Of a DNA stretch of 64,000 nucleotides, positions 1 to 9,272 are shown piece after piece. Positions within the stretch are counted from its first letter, which is position 1, and each line of letters starts with the position of its first letter. The notes below the pieces were generated by a model. It saw only the letters and a program-made list of their open reading frames with translations. It made no database searches and was not told the DNA's origin. The position numbers and the translations under genes are program-made. Source of the stretch: an uncultured Pseudoalteromonas sp. (GTDB taxonomy: Bacteria; Pseudomonadota; Gammaproteobacteria; Enterobacterales; Alteromonadaceae); assembly GCA_947493455.1 (NCBI GenBank), contig CANLRB010000006.1:205366-269365 (forward strand). The letters run 5' to 3'.

Positions 1-126
1 ATGAAAATAATCGCCTAGTGCTTTTACCAATACAATCTATAAATCTCCCTTCTCCATCTCTTTACTTTCTATTCAATAAAAATAAATGCCATAATGGGTC
101 AAGTCGAATAAAACAATACTTCCACT

Positions 127-1284
127 ATGACGACAAACAACACTCAATTCGTTTCAAAATTACCTGATATTGGCGTGAGCATTTTTAGTGAGATGACGTT
201 ATTGGCCAATCAATACAATGCGCTTAATTTGTCGCAAGGTTTTCCTGAGTTTGATACCCCTGAATATATTAAGGGTCGTATCAACCACTATATAAAAGAG
301 GGCATGAACCAATACGCACCGTCTCCTGGCTTACCTAAGTTACAAAATGCCATTGCATCACTTATCAAAAATAACTACCAAGTAGATATTAACCCGACGC
401 AGCAAGTTACGGTTACATCAGGCGCAACCGAAGCGCTTTTCGTAGCGATTCAAACAATTGTAAAACCCGGTGATGAAGTTATTGTATTTGACCCGGCATA
501 CGACTCTTACCAACCTGCAGTTACACTCGCGGGCGGTAAAACGGTGCATATTCAGCTTAACTACCCACGCTACCGTGTTGATTGGCAACAAGTACAACAA
601 AAAATAACGAGCCGAACACGCGCGATTATCATAAATACTCCACATAACCCAACCGGTACAGTGCTAAGTAGCGATGACCTAGCACAATTGAGTAAACTCG
701 TTGAATCACATAATCTGTATCTAATCAGTGACGAAGTGTATGAACATATCACCTTTGAGACTCCCCATATTAGCGCATTACAAATAGCCTCACTTCGCGA
801 GCGTGCGTTCGTGATTGCGAGTTTTGGCAAAACATATCATTGCACAGGTTGGAAGCTCGGTTATTGTATTGCACCACCAGCATTATCAAGCGAGTTTAGA
901 AAAATACACCAATATGTTACGTTTTCATCGTTCACACCAGCTCAAGCGGCCATTGCCGATATGATAGAGCAACACCCTGAACACGTGAATACGCTAAGCG
1001 AGTTCTATCAACAAAAACGAGACTATCTAATTGGCGCACTTAACAACTCCCGGTTTAAAATACTACCGTGTCAAGGAACCTATTTTTTATTGCTTGATTA
1101 CACTGCAATAAGCAACATCAATGACAGAGAATTTTGCAATTGGTTAACCAAAGAGCACGGTGTTGCGGCCATTCCTATGAGCGTTTTTAATCAATCTAAT
1201 CAGTGCGACAACGTCATACGTTTATGTTTTGCAAAAAACAGCGACACCTTAAAACTCGCAGCGGAGAAATTATGCCAACTATAA
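127..1284 (+). CDS. ybdL: Methionine/glutamine-type aminotransferase (YbdL-like)
   Basis: PLP-dependent class I/II aminotransferase, 385 aa, about the family's usual length. It shows the fold-type I landmarks: an N-terminal LSQGFPEFDTP segment that contacts substrate, TSGATEALF for the cofactor phosphate, NTPHNPTG, SDEVYEH, and the Schiff-base lysine in SFGKTYHCTGWK (about K235). The order and wording match E. coli YbdL, which transfers the amino group of methionine and aromatic amino acids to 2-oxo acids. The protein is cytoplasmic, with no signal sequence. The stop overlaps the start of the omega-amidase by 13 bases, so the two are probably translated together. Exact substrate preference (methionine, glutamine, kynurenine) is inferred. 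Confidence 0.88.
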   Translation: MTTNNTQFVSKLPDIGVSIFSEMTLLANQYNALNLSQGFPEFDTPEYIKGRINHYIKEGMNQYAPSPGLPKLQNAIASLIKNNYQVDINPTQQVTVTSGATEALFVAIQTIVKPGDEVIVFDPAYDSYQPAVTLAGGKTVHIQLNYPRYRVDWQQVQQKITSRTRAIIINTPHNPTGTVLSSDDLAQLSKLVESHNLYLISDEVYEHITFETPHISALQIASLRERAFVIASFGKTYHCTGWKLGYCIAPPALSSEFRKIHQYVTFSSFTPAQAAIADMIEQHPEHVNTLSEFYQQKRDYLIGALNNSRFKILPCQGTYFLLLDYTAISNINDREFCNWLTKEHGVAAIPMSVFNQSNQCDNVIRLCFAKNSDTLKLAAEKLCQL

Positions 1285-2048
1285 ACATTACAACGGTGCA
1301 GTTTGATATTAACTGGCTCGATAAACAAAAAAACTTAAACGCCTTGTCGCAGCTACTTGATAAAGTAAACAATACTGATTTAATCGTGTTACCTGAGACT
1401 TTTTCTACCGGATTTGCCGTTAACCTTGATATTGGCGAACCAGAGCAAAGCGGTGTTGTTTTAGAGTGGATGAAAAATATCGCTAGCAAAAAGAATGCGG
1501 TTGTTGCGGGTAGCGTACTGGTAAATTCACAAGCTAAAAAAGCCAATCGGTTTTATTGGGTTTGGCCACATGGTGATGTTGCCTATTACGATAAACGCCA
1601 TTTATTTAGATTGTCAAACGAAGGCGAACACGTCATCGCGGGTGACACTCGCCACGTATTTAGTATTAACGACATCAAAATTTTACCCCTTGTTTGCTAT
1701 GACTTGCGTTTTCCTGTTTGGGCTCGCAACCGCAACGATTACGATATTATGATTAACGTCGCAAACTGGCCGGCAGCACGGCGGACAATTTGGGATACCT
1801 TGTTAAAAGCCCGTGCAATTGAAAATCAGAGTTATGTAGTTGGCGTAAACCGTATCGGCGATGATGGCAATGGCACACCACACAATGGCGGTACAGCTGT
1901 GTATGACTTTAACGGCGAGCCATTATTTCAAGCACCTGATAATCAAGCGTCAGTGCATTCGTTAACACTTAACCTTGATGAGTTGTCGACATTTAAAGAC
2001 AAATTTCCGATTTATCTCGATGCTGACGAATTCGACATACATCAGTAA
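1272..2048 (+). CDS. yafV: Omega-amidase, nitrilase superfamily (YafV/Nit2-like)
   Basis: Carbon-nitrogen hydrolase of 258 aa. The Glu-Lys-Cys triad is visible: E in VLPETFSTGF, K in YYDKRHLF and the nucleophilic C in VCYDLRFP. Omega-amidases hydrolyse 2-oxoglutaramate or 2-oxosuccinamate to the dicarboxylic 2-oxo acid plus ammonia, removing the product of glutamine-dependent transamination. I chose ATG at 1272, inside the end of the aminotransferase gene, because a GGAGAAAT ribosome site lies just before it and the protein then begins directly at the first strand of the nitrilase fold (MPTINITTVQFD). A longer reading from 1203 would add 23 unlikely residues. The overlap with the aminotransferase supports the aminotransferase/omega-amidase pairing known in salvage pathways. 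Confidence 0.87.
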   Translation: MPTINITTVQFDINWLDKQKNLNALSQLLDKVNNTDLIVLPETFSTGFAVNLDIGEPEQSGVVLEWMKNIASKKNAVVAGSVLVNSQAKKANRFYWVWPHGDVAYYDKRHLFRLSNEGEHVIAGDTRHVFSINDIKILPLVCYDLRFPVWARNRNDYDIMINVANWPAARRTIWDTLLKARAIENQSYVVGVNRIGDDGNGTPHNGGTAVYDFNGEPLFQAPDNQASVHSLTLNLDELSTFKDKFPIYLDADEFDIHQ

Positions 2049-2076
2049 TTCCCGTTTAGCGAAATAAACGCGATAA

Positions 2077-2766
2077 TTACAACCAGGTTAACCTTCGAAT
2101 GCCATTCACATATTTTGAATGGCGCGATGGCCTAAGCGGACACGTAGATACTAATCGGCTTAAAGCACTTTCCTGATTTGCTGGCGCTTTTAACTCAAGC
2201 AGCACATACTCGCCCAAACTTACCGAGTCAGTTAAGTTTGCGGTTTGCCTATAACGCTGTTCAAATACACTCATATTGCTATCAAATGTCGCTCTAATTT
2301 GGTGACACGCCGAAACATAGTATTCTCTGTGATAACGGCATATTAGGATCGGGCTATGCTCACTTTGCCAAAGTACCTGAGCTTCAAATGATAACTGTCG
2401 ATACATTGAGGTCAAAGCGGTATCCCAAATTGGATAGCGACGCGCAAGGTCAAGCGCAGCGTGATAACTAATTTTAAATCCTTTACCCGCCTGCCGATGT
2501 TTAAATTCGAGTTTTGCGTTATCTGCATTTGAGATATCTCCATACCATCTCACTCGAACTTTCTTTCGTTGGCTAATACCACTTAAATTCTCTTCATACC
2601 GTGTTAATAGCGGCGTATCTAAATAAAGACTGTTTACATAACGTGGTGCATAATGGCACTTAAACATTAGAGAATGTTGCAAGAGCCATAGTTGCACCTC
2701 CGTTAATCGGTTAATTGGAATGGGTATTTTCACTTCAAAGCGATAGTCTTGGCTTAATTCAATCAT
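2077..2766 (-). CDS. VTC-domain protein (polyphosphate polymerase-like)
   Basis: Protein of 229 aa resembling the VTC/CYTH-like tunnel domain that makes polyphosphate in yeast Vtc4. Visible features are an RFEVKIPIP opening strand, YVNSLYLDTP, the basic RKKVRVRWYG strand and KLEFKHRQAGKGFK, which supply the alternating basic and acidic residues lining the tunnel, and a late VLLELKAP strand. Its start overlaps the CotH-like gene's stop (ATGA), so it is the last gene of a three-gene operon. VTC proteins coupled to DUF4956 and CotH-like genes recur in bacteria; substrate and product here are unknown. Polyphosphate synthesis is family knowledge, not shown by this sequence. Confidence 0.8.
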   Translation of the reverse strand: MIELSQDYRFEVKIPIPINRLTEVQLWLLQHSLMFKCHYAPRYVNSLYLDTPLLTRYEENLSGISQRKKVRVRWYGDISNADNAKLEFKHRQAGKGFKISYHAALDLARRYPIWDTALTSMYRQLSFEAQVLWQSEHSPILICRYHREYYVSACHQIRATFDSNMSVFEQRYRQTANLTDSVSLGEYVLLELKAPANQESALSRLVSTCPLRPSRHSKYVNGIRRLTWL

Positions 2767-5384
2767 TTTGGCTTATCCGATTTCATCACTGTTTGATATA
2801 AGTTTTTAACGTCGAGTTTTTCTGGGTTGATAACAACACCGTCAATCATTAATGCACTTCCTAGTTCAACGATGTACTTGTCGCTGCATTCAAATTCGAT
2901 GCACGTTAGGTCACTTGCGTATAACCGCGCGCCACCAAAAATTGGCTTTTTCGAATAGCTCATAAGTGCATGATGCTTAATATTTTGAGCGGTGATCCTC
3001 ATTGCTCTCACTGTGGAGTCATCTTTTGAAACCAAACCAAAATTCACGTTGTTAAATCGAACATCTTCAATGTGTAACGTACTTCGTTCTCCAACCGAAA
3101 TGGCTTTGTCTTTCACCCCATCAAAATCCATATTGAATAACCTCACATTAGAGCCACTAATATCAAAACCATCGCCCCCAGAGCGCGACCCAATATTGAT
3201 AAACTGGCTATCACTCAAATCGCCGCTGCAAAAATCACAGTCAAAAGCATCTGACATCGCGTCGCGCACACTTAGCTTTTCAATATTGATGCTGCCATTG
3301 ACGATATTTAAACCATCTTCCGACGCATTTTGACTAATCAATACGTTGCGAAAGCGATGTGTCCCATTAACAAAATAAGTTGCGCCACGTGGCTGCCACA
3401 ATCCGATTTTTGGGTTACTGGCATAGCTTATGTGAAGGTGCTCAAGTTCGCTCGTCGTCAACTTATCGGGTGAGAACACACTCATGCCTGACCACGAACG
3501 CGTTCCATCTTGCTTGGTTAACACAATTGGCTGGCGTTCGGTTCCTTTGGCAATGATCTCGCCAAAGACCATTAATCCAGCATTTTTAGAAAACTTAAGC
3601 GTCGTCTTAGGAAATATTCGTAACGTTGTATTTTCGGGTGTAACAATGTACTCATCAATTTGCCAGTTACCCACTTTAACATGCCATTCATTCCCTTTTT
3701 GTTCGATATACGATGGCGGCATTACATTTTGCGCACGTGGTACAAAATGAAGTGGTGCAATATCTTTATAAAACGTATATCGAGCCATTTCCTTGCCTTG
3801 CAATGCCGCTTTGGCACTAATTTGAGCTAGGTTTTCTGGTAGTAAATAGCGGCGTGTTTCTCCGGCAGCAAGTACATCGGGAAATTGCGCGTTTTCCTCT
3901 TCAAGCAATGACACGTCATTCAGTAATGTGATACCCGTTATTTGCTCTATCCGAAGTGGTACTTGGTCGTTGTTCACTACCTCCAAAACAGTGCCCGTTT
4001 TATGTACTTTAAATCGACTAACAAGATCCCAATTTGACACCGCACTCACTTGCTCCATATGCGCATGTAACTGCGGCGACATTGGCTGAATTTGCTTGCA
4101 AGGTTCAAATTCATAGCCATTTTGCCAACATTCGGCTTGCTTTCTCATCACATTAAAGTCAAATGGCGCTAACAAAGGACTTTGTGCATGCAGCTCACTA
4201 ATAAACATATTATCGAATGACTCTAAATGAGGGATAAGAACGCTTTCAAGATTCACCAGTAAACTCTCTTTAGCACGAGCGTAGTGTTGATAAACGAGAT
4301 CATCTTGTAGCATTGTTTTTACAAACAAAAAGGTCTGTGACGGCGGTTTCATTAACCAAATGTGCTTTGCGGGCGTCACAGCAACATCACTTTGAATCGG
4401 CTCCAACAACGCGGTATGTGGATTGTAATAAAAACGCCAATTATTCCACGTAAACGCATGCCATGCCCCCCAAAGATCAACCATTGCGAGATACTGACCA
4501 AGGCGCTTTGCATCAAATACATCACTTGCAGTGCGCTGCCCGTCAACAAACTCGCTTACCAACGCAAGTGCAATTTGTCTTTGTTTTGCTAATGATTCAT
4601 TTTTTAACACCGTTTTGCGTTGCAGCACTCTCGGTTTTAATATTCGCGCTACTTCGCCTTGCGAGTTTGTAGATTCATTAAATAAATCAAATCGTACGAT
4701 AACGCCTTCGGTGCGATTATTAGTTGCGAGCAAATCTTGACTGAACCCTTGTTCAAACAGCATTACTCCCCAGTCTTGTCCATTAACAACAACCCGTGTT
4801 GGAATATGTTGTGGTGAGATAATATCAAACTGAGCGATATCTAAGGCTTTGGCAAATAGACTCGCTCCTTGGTTGATACGCACGCTTGGCGCAACTAGCG
4901 CAAACCTGCGTGATGAAAAAATTGCTTTTTTCTTTTTTAAACTAAATTTAAGCGACCAACGATTATGATTGTTTACGTGATCAAGCATATCTCCTTGTAA
5001 ACGCACTTTCGCACTAAACTTTTGCTGTTCAAAATAAATAGCGGCATTAACTTCGGCGCGTTTTTCAGGAATTTTTCCTTCTAGCAATGAGCTATGGCGG
5101 TCAGCTTCAAGTTTCAACCAGTCTTGGTATTTAATATCAATTTTAATGATTGGTAAGTCGTGATTTGCATTTAACCACCTAACTGGCGATGCCAATAAAT
5201 CATCTACTAGTTGAAGCGCTTTTGCTTCGGTACTGTGTTCATGTGCAATAAACCCTTTATGCACAATGAGCGTTTTTACGGCATTAACAGAGGGCAATAG
5301 AATAAACAGGAGTACTAACAAGCGAAATCCCAACCACATCGGGTTGCTTTTATTTTGGCGAGAATTTGTATTAAATAACAACAT
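2763..5384 (-). CDS. CotH-like kinase fused to a right-handed beta-helix domain
   Basis: Large protein of 873 aa. An N-terminal hydrophobic segment (about residues 18-36) is a signal peptide or membrane anchor, so the rest is outside the cytoplasm. Residues about 100-370 resemble the CotH family (VRLQGDMLDHVNNHNRW, NGQDWGVMLFEQGF, TWNNWRFYYNPHTALLEP); CotH of Bacillus spores is an atypical protein kinase. Residues about 560-830 contain short repeated strand-turn units (for example VNGSINIEKLSVRDAMSDAF) typical of a right-handed parallel beta-helix. It starts two bases after the DUF4956 stop and its stop overlaps the VTC start by four bases. The catalytic DxD-like site reads QSDV, so kinase activity is uncertain. 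Confidence 0.78.
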   Translation of the reverse strand: MLLFNTNSRQNKSNPMWLGFRLLVLLFILLPSVNAVKTLIVHKGFIAHEHSTEAKALQLVDDLLASPVRWLNANHDLPIIKIDIKYQDWLKLEADRHSSLLEGKIPEKRAEVNAAIYFEQQKFSAKVRLQGDMLDHVNNHNRWSLKFSLKKKKAIFSSRRFALVAPSVRINQGASLFAKALDIAQFDIISPQHIPTRVVVNGQDWGVMLFEQGFSQDLLATNNRTEGVIVRFDLFNESTNSQGEVARILKPRVLQRKTVLKNESLAKQRQIALALVSEFVDGQRTASDVFDAKRLGQYLAMVDLWGAWHAFTWNNWRFYYNPHTALLEPIQSDVAVTPAKHIWLMKPPSQTFLFVKTMLQDDLVYQHYARAKESLLVNLESVLIPHLESFDNMFISELHAQSPLLAPFDFNVMRKQAECWQNGYEFEPCKQIQPMSPQLHAHMEQVSAVSNWDLVSRFKVHKTGTVLEVVNNDQVPLRIEQITGITLLNDVSLLEEENAQFPDVLAAGETRRYLLPENLAQISAKAALQGKEMARYTFYKDIAPLHFVPRAQNVMPPSYIEQKGNEWHVKVGNWQIDEYIVTPENTTLRIFPKTTLKFSKNAGLMVFGEIIAKGTERQPIVLTKQDGTRSWSGMSVFSPDKLTTSELEHLHISYASNPKIGLWQPRGATYFVNGTHRFRNVLISQNASEDGLNIVNGSINIEKLSVRDAMSDAFDCDFCSGDLSDSQFINIGSRSGGDGFDISGSNVRLFNMDFDGVKDKAISVGERSTLHIEDVRFNNVNFGLVSKDDSTVRAMRITAQNIKHHALMSYSKKPIFGGARLYASDLTCIEFECSDKYIVELGSALMIDGVVINPEKLDVKNLYQTVMKSDKPK

Positions 5385-5386
5385 AG

Positions 5387-6115
5387 CTATACACCCGCGA
5401 TGTTATGCTGCTCAAGCAATGATATATTTATTCCCTCAAATGTTTGCTTCAACTCCATGACCATATCGTCTAGCTGAGATGCACTATTTAAACTGACAAA
5501 AAAAGTGGCGTTAAATTGGTGATCGTCTGTATCAATGCGTCTTAGCTCAATGCGCTGTGCATGTTGCAACAACAATTCATTCAATTTTTCAATAACAACC
5601 GTATCTTTGTACCCATCAGGAGACGAATGAACCAACGACATAAATAGTCCATTTTCGTTGTCCTGTTTTACATCATATCGTTTTACTAATGTCACAAGCG
5701 CAAGTGTTACAAAACACGCGAGAATGGCCGCTAACGTTTGTCCTGCGCCAAGCGCCACCGCGATACCAATATTCAAGAACAAATAAAGTAATTCTTCAGG
5801 TTCTTTTATTGGGGTTCTAAACCGCACAATAGACAAGGCACCGACAAGTCCAAGTGCTAGCGCGAGAGATGCTTTAACAACGGTGATAATTAAAATCACA
5901 CTCAACATGAGAAGCGGAAATAGCCTTGAAAAATCTTGTCTATTACAAAATGCACTGGCGTATTTTCTAAAGTGATGTGCAATTACCATCGACATCATAA
6001 ATCCGATGAGTAAATTCATAAGCAGTGCAACGAGTTGCACACTTGCATACGGAAAAAACATCGACCGTATGTCTTTCGGTAAAAACGCAATTAATAGTGG
6101 GTCTACAGTTTCCAT
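5387..6115 (-). CDS. DUF4956 membrane protein
   Basis: Membrane protein of 242 aa with about four transmembrane segments in residues 20-150 (LVALLMNLLIGFMMSMVIA, LFPLLMLSVILIITVVKASLALALGLVGALSIVRFRTP, LLYLFLNIGIAVALGAGQTLAAILACFVTLALVTLV) and a soluble C-terminal domain of about 85 residues. The ALSIVRFRTPIKEPEE stretch is characteristic of DUF4956. ATG at 6115 is preferred to the GTG at 6148 because GGAG sits eight bases before it. First gene of the operon with the CotH-like and VTC genes. The family often accompanies VTC domains and is presumed to be the membrane component; its role is unknown. Confidence 0.82.
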   Translation of the reverse strand: METVDPLLIAFLPKDIRSMFFPYASVQLVALLMNLLIGFMMSMVIAHHFRKYASAFCNRQDFSRLFPLLMLSVILIITVVKASLALALGLVGALSIVRFRTPIKEPEELLYLFLNIGIAVALGAGQTLAAILACFVTLALVTLVKRYDVKQDNENGLFMSLVHSSPDGYKDTVVIEKLNELLLQHAQRIELRRIDTDDHQFNATFFVSLNSASQLDDMVMELKQTFEGINISLLEQHNIAGV

Positions 6116-6294
6116 AGTCACTCCAACTTTGAAATTTGTAGAGATCACGCAGAATTTAAACCACCTCTGAAAAATGTTGCTAAATAATATATTTAGTTAT
6201 TATAAATCAGATACCTAAAATTATTTATTGATTAAAACAGCGAACTCATTTTAATCCGAACTAAAGTAAGTAATTCCATAAATTTTATTTCGCT

Positions 6295-6319
6295 TTGCAA
6301 ATTGCAAAAGTTGTTGCAA
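6295..6319. promoter_or_regulatory. Three clustered TTGCAA half-palindromes
   Basis: The self-complementary hexamer TTGCAA occurs at 6295, 6302 and 6314 within 25 bases. Its place between two divergent genes fits a regulator binding site, but no regulator is identified. Confidence 0.3.
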
Positions 6320-6345
6320 AAAACGCGAACTATTTATGTAAATTA

Positions 6346-6365
6346 GGCAACACGGCTCTGTTGCC
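6346..6365. repeat. Hairpin GGCAACA / TGTTGCC
   Basis: Perfect seven-base inverted repeat with a six-base loop, 124 bases before the lipoprotein start. There is no T-run, so it is not a classic terminator; it could be an operator or a 5' leader structure. Confidence 0.35.
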
Positions 6366-6489
6366 AGTAACAATAGCAACCGCCAATTACAGTTAACTCA
6401 CTGAAATTATTTAAATTTAAAACAATATAAAAGCAATTGGTTTGCGGCTTGCTTTGTTATGTTCACGATTTAGTGTTTTGAGTTTTTCA

Positions 6490-7860
6490 ATGAAGATAAA
6501 AAGAGCTGTAGGCAGAATCAGTTTAATTTCAGTCGTTGCGCTTGCCACTGCCTGTAAATATGAAGCGGTTACCGAGGCGCCTCTAACGACATCGAACGGC
6601 AGCTCGGCAGTGGATTTTGAATCGATTCAGCTTCCATTATGCGACGGCGAGTGTGATTGCGACGACATAGATAGCCCCTATAACGATACTGGCGTGCTAT
6701 TTTCAGCTTCTCAAGCTGCGTTAAATAGCGATACCTGTGATGTAATTGATGGGCAAACACAAGATTGCTCTTCTGGTCGTGATAGTAACGTAAATTTAGT
6801 AAAGCAAGGGCATGGATATGCAGCGTTTGATTTTACAAAAATTGACCTAACAGGCTCACAATTGTCGCCCGCTGAGACAAGCTGGCAATGTGTCAAAGAC
6901 AACCACACAGGCCTACTTTGGGAAGCAAAATCAATTGAGCTATCAGCTATTAACAATACGGCTTACACGTATACTTGGGTCGATGATAACTACAGTGACT
7001 ACTCAAGTAATCAACAAGGTCAATGCGACCAAAATTGCACCAGTGCCAGTTATATACAACGACTCAATGATCTTCAGTTTTGTGGCGTCAATAATTGGCG
7101 GCTGCCAAACAAAATTGAGTTACACGACTTAGTTAACTATGGCGACTTATCCCCTGCGATCGACCGTGATTTCTTCCCTCATACTCAAAGTGGCTTTTAT
7201 TGGACCAGCAACCCTGATAGCGACGATATCGGCAGTGCTTGGGCGGTTGATTTTCATCATGGCCGTGTAGCAGGTACGTTAACATCAAACGCGAACTACA
7301 TTCGTGCAGTATCAGGCGACACTCAAAGAACATTATATTCAAACCAATTACCTGAGCCAGAAATAAGCCAATCGAATCGATTGCAAGTAGCAAGCAAACA
7401 AAGGTGCAACGCAAGTATTGCGTTTTCTAGTCCGGTGTCACGGTTTAAAACAGACAGTTCGGGCAATATATTAGATACCAATACGGGTCTTATTTGGCAA
7501 AAGTGTTTAGTTGGGTTAAGTGGTGCAAACTGCACTATCGGCGAGAGCGAAAAGATGTCGATGCCTGAAGCACTTGATTACATCACCATCGCTAATATGG
7601 CGCAAAGCACTCTACAGCCATGGCGTTTACCTTCAATTAAAGAATTACAACAATTAAATGAATTCGCCTGTGAAGAGCCACCGTTAAACCCATTTGTTTT
7701 TCCAAATGTCACCCTGGGCGAAGTATGGAGCATGACGCCACACCAAACTCGGGCGGGCACAAGTTTTCAATACCAATATCAAAACAGCATCATTTTTTAT
7801 AGTGAGCATGAATCAGCGCATGCAGTTCATCTTGTTAAAAACTGTGGTGTTACAAACTAG
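6490..7860 (+). CDS. DUF1566-containing lipoprotein
   Basis: Predicted outer-surface or periplasmic lipoprotein, 456 aa. The first 22 residues form a lipoprotein signal peptide (two Lys/Arg clusters, a hydrophobic core, then LATAC), making C22 the acylated residue. Two copies of the DUF1566 (Lcl C-terminal) module follow: the first around DNHTGLLWEA...NWRLPNKIELHDLVNYG, the second around DTNTGLIWQKC...PWRLPSIKELQQLNEF. These modules have a lectin-like fold. Many Cys residues suggest disulfides. ATG 6490 is chosen because it gives a well-formed lipobox; a TTG at 6442 would put 16 extra residues ahead of it. It ends ten bases before the next gene, so they are likely cotranscribed. Confidence 0.75.
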   Translation: MKIKRAVGRISLISVVALATACKYEAVTEAPLTTSNGSSAVDFESIQLPLCDGECDCDDIDSPYNDTGVLFSASQAALNSDTCDVIDGQTQDCSSGRDSNVNLVKQGHGYAAFDFTKIDLTGSQLSPAETSWQCVKDNHTGLLWEAKSIELSAINNTAYTYTWVDDNYSDYSSNQQGQCDQNCTSASYIQRLNDLQFCGVNNWRLPNKIELHDLVNYGDLSPAIDRDFFPHTQSGFYWTSNPDSDDIGSAWAVDFHHGRVAGTLTSNANYIRAVSGDTQRTLYSNQLPEPEISQSNRLQVASKQRCNASIAFSSPVSRFKTDSSGNILDTNTGLIWQKCLVGLSGANCTIGESEKMSMPEALDYITIANMAQSTLQPWRLPSIKELQQLNEFACEEPPLNPFVFPNVTLGEVWSMTPHQTRAGTSFQYQYQNSIIFYSEHESAHAVHLVKNCGVTN

Positions 7861-7870
7861 GAGATACATT

Positions 7871-8491
7871 ATGTTATGTAAAACTATTTATTTTGCGGCA
7901 ATGAGCCTATTACTCATATCACCTCAAAGCGACGCAAACCAAGATGTTAACTTTTTTAAATATTCGGTCGGTACCAGTTATCAATACTTAAACGCGTCGA
8001 TTGACAACACTGAATTGAGTCAGGACTTGACGATGTCAGGCCATGCACTCGGTCTATACTACAAAGCTGAACCCTATCAATATATTCAGTTTTCAACTGG
8101 GATTGATTATGTTGTCATCGACAATGATGATGAATTTTCTCAAACAGTAAAAAATAGCCTAACCGGAGAGATCTCAACTAAAGAGTCAACAACCTACGGC
8201 TACAGTGCTTATTTTGAAACAGGCTTAAATTACCAGTTACCACAAACAAATCGATTCAAGATTGGCATGCTCGCGGGCTATCGCTATAACGACATTGACC
8301 AAGTAATCTTACGCTGCGAAAATTGTGAGCGAAAAGCCCAAGAACAGTTTGAAAGTGCTCCTTATGCTAAAGCGTACCTACAATACCAACTATTTGACGA
8401 AGTGCATCTGCAACTAAACATGAGTTCATTTTTTTCAGATTCAGGCTTTGACAATAGTGTTGGATTACAAATTAGTTTTACATCATTTTAG
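7871..8491 (+). CDS. Putative outer-membrane beta-barrel protein
   Basis: Protein of 206 aa with an N-terminal signal peptide (MLCKTIYFAAMSLLLISPQSDA) followed by alternating polar/hydrophobic strands rich in Tyr and Asn (YSVGTSYQYLNASI, HALGLYYKAEP, IQFSTGIDYVVI, SAYFETGLNYQL, IGMLAGYRYNDI, VGLQISFTSF). The last residue is Phe, as in many proteins assembled by the BAM machinery. ATG 7871 follows a GGAGATAC ribosome site. It sits immediately after the DUF1566 lipoprotein gene, so the two may act together at the outer membrane. I cannot assign a specific family. Confidence 0.6.
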   Translation: MLCKTIYFAAMSLLLISPQSDANQDVNFFKYSVGTSYQYLNASIDNTELSQDLTMSGHALGLYYKAEPYQYIQFSTGIDYVVIDNDDEFSQTVKNSLTGEISTKESTTYGYSAYFETGLNYQLPQTNRFKIGMLAGYRYNDIDQVILRCENCERKAQEQFESAPYAKAYLQYQLFDEVHLQLNMSSFFSDSGFDNSVGLQISFTSF

Positions 8492-8663
8492 TGTTATTGA
8501 TTTGTAAACTAGTTTAAGACTTGTGCATAGAACTCAATACACAACAATTTGACACAAAATTCTATTAAAAAGTTGTTAAATAGGCAGATTTTCATACTTA
8601 ACAAACCTAAGCTTTGATGCTTTAATTAAAAACAACATGGACTTACTAATACGGATATTAACG

Positions 8664-8858
8664 ATGGATAAATTAAAAATTAAAGCATTTTGCTTAAGTG
8701 CTATCGCACTCATAAGCGCAAATGTGTTATCAATTAACTTAGCTAAAGCATCGCTGCTTTCTCTCGCTCTTGAAGAATGTAAATCGAAAGACAACATTTA
8801 CTATGTGACAGCGCGAACTTACCAGTGTATTTGTAACGACAATAACACGACATCCTAA
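8664..8858 (+). CDS. Small secreted Cys-containing hypothetical protein
   Basis: ORF of 64 aa beginning MDKLKIKAFCLSAIALISAN, a good N-terminal signal sequence, followed by a short mature part with three Cys (EECKSK, QCICNDNN). An alternative ATG at 8637 would add nine residues. No clear ribosome site is visible and I recognise no family. A long antisense reading frame overlaps it but looks less protein-like. Confidence 0.4.
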   Translation: MDKLKIKAFCLSAIALISANVLSINLAKASLLSLALEECKSKDNIYYVTARTYQCICNDNNTTS

Positions 8859-8917
8859 CATGCCCTACTTACACGCATAAGTAAAAGGCATAAGTAACAC
8901 GCATAACGAATATAATA

Positions 8918-8946
8918 TTAGATGACAAAATTGTTTCGTCATCTAA
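8918..8946. repeat. Inverted repeat TTAGATGAC / GTCATCTAA
   Basis: Perfect nine-base arms with an eleven-base loop, lying between the small secreted protein and the first 47-aa peptide gene. It lacks a T-run; it may act as a weak terminator or a binding site. Confidence 0.4.
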
Positions 8947-9085
8947 AACTTCCCTTAATCACCAAAATTCGCCTCACGTCACATAAGCAATATCGAACCA
9001 TAAAAACTGCCCTATTCTTTGTTTTAACGAAGCGGCACAACATCTAAACCGCTTACTTTATAAACTAAACACAAGGGTTACTATT

Positions 9086-9229
9086 ATGAACACATCAAGC
9101 ACTATCGATATCGCATTTGTTTCAACACTTACGTCAGTTGTTGTAGGCGGCCTAATTATGGCGGGTATGGCAAGCGCACTTGTTGTTGGTACCGTTGCAG
9201 CGGGCGCATATATGTTAGCAACCAACTAA
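9086..9229 (+). CDS. 47-aa glycine-rich membrane mini-peptide, copy 1
   Basis: Small ORF translating to 47 residues: a polar N-terminus (MNTSSTIDIAFVSTLTS) and a hydrophobic half with regularly spaced glycines (VVVGGLIMAGMASALVVG, then TVAAGAYMLATN), i.e. a glycine-zipper-like membrane helix. A second copy lies at 10160 with 44 of 47 residues identical, and the 27 bases around the start (TAAAC...ACACAAGGGTTACTATT before ATG) are also kept, which argues strongly that it is a real gene. It has its own terminator downstream. Possible roles include a membrane toxin of a type I toxin-antitoxin pair, a bacteriocin-like peptide or a stress peptide; none is proved. Confidence 0.65.
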   Translation: MNTSSTIDIAFVSTLTSVVVGGLIMAGMASALVVGTVAAGAYMLATN

Positions 9230-9272
9230 TACGCTATTTCTTAGTTTGTTATAAACAATTAAGGAGTTGCCT

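Larger units (their letters stand above)
6149..6489. other. Divergent intergenic control region
   Basis: AT-rich 340-base gap between the divergent DUF4956 operon and the DUF1566 lipoprotein gene. It must hold promoters for both. Besides the TTGCAA repeats and the hairpin listed separately I see no coding potential. Confidence 0.5.

Noticed and set aside
1-126. Start-like ATG and short frame at the very left edge
   Set aside because: The frame stops after five codons and no gene can be supported.
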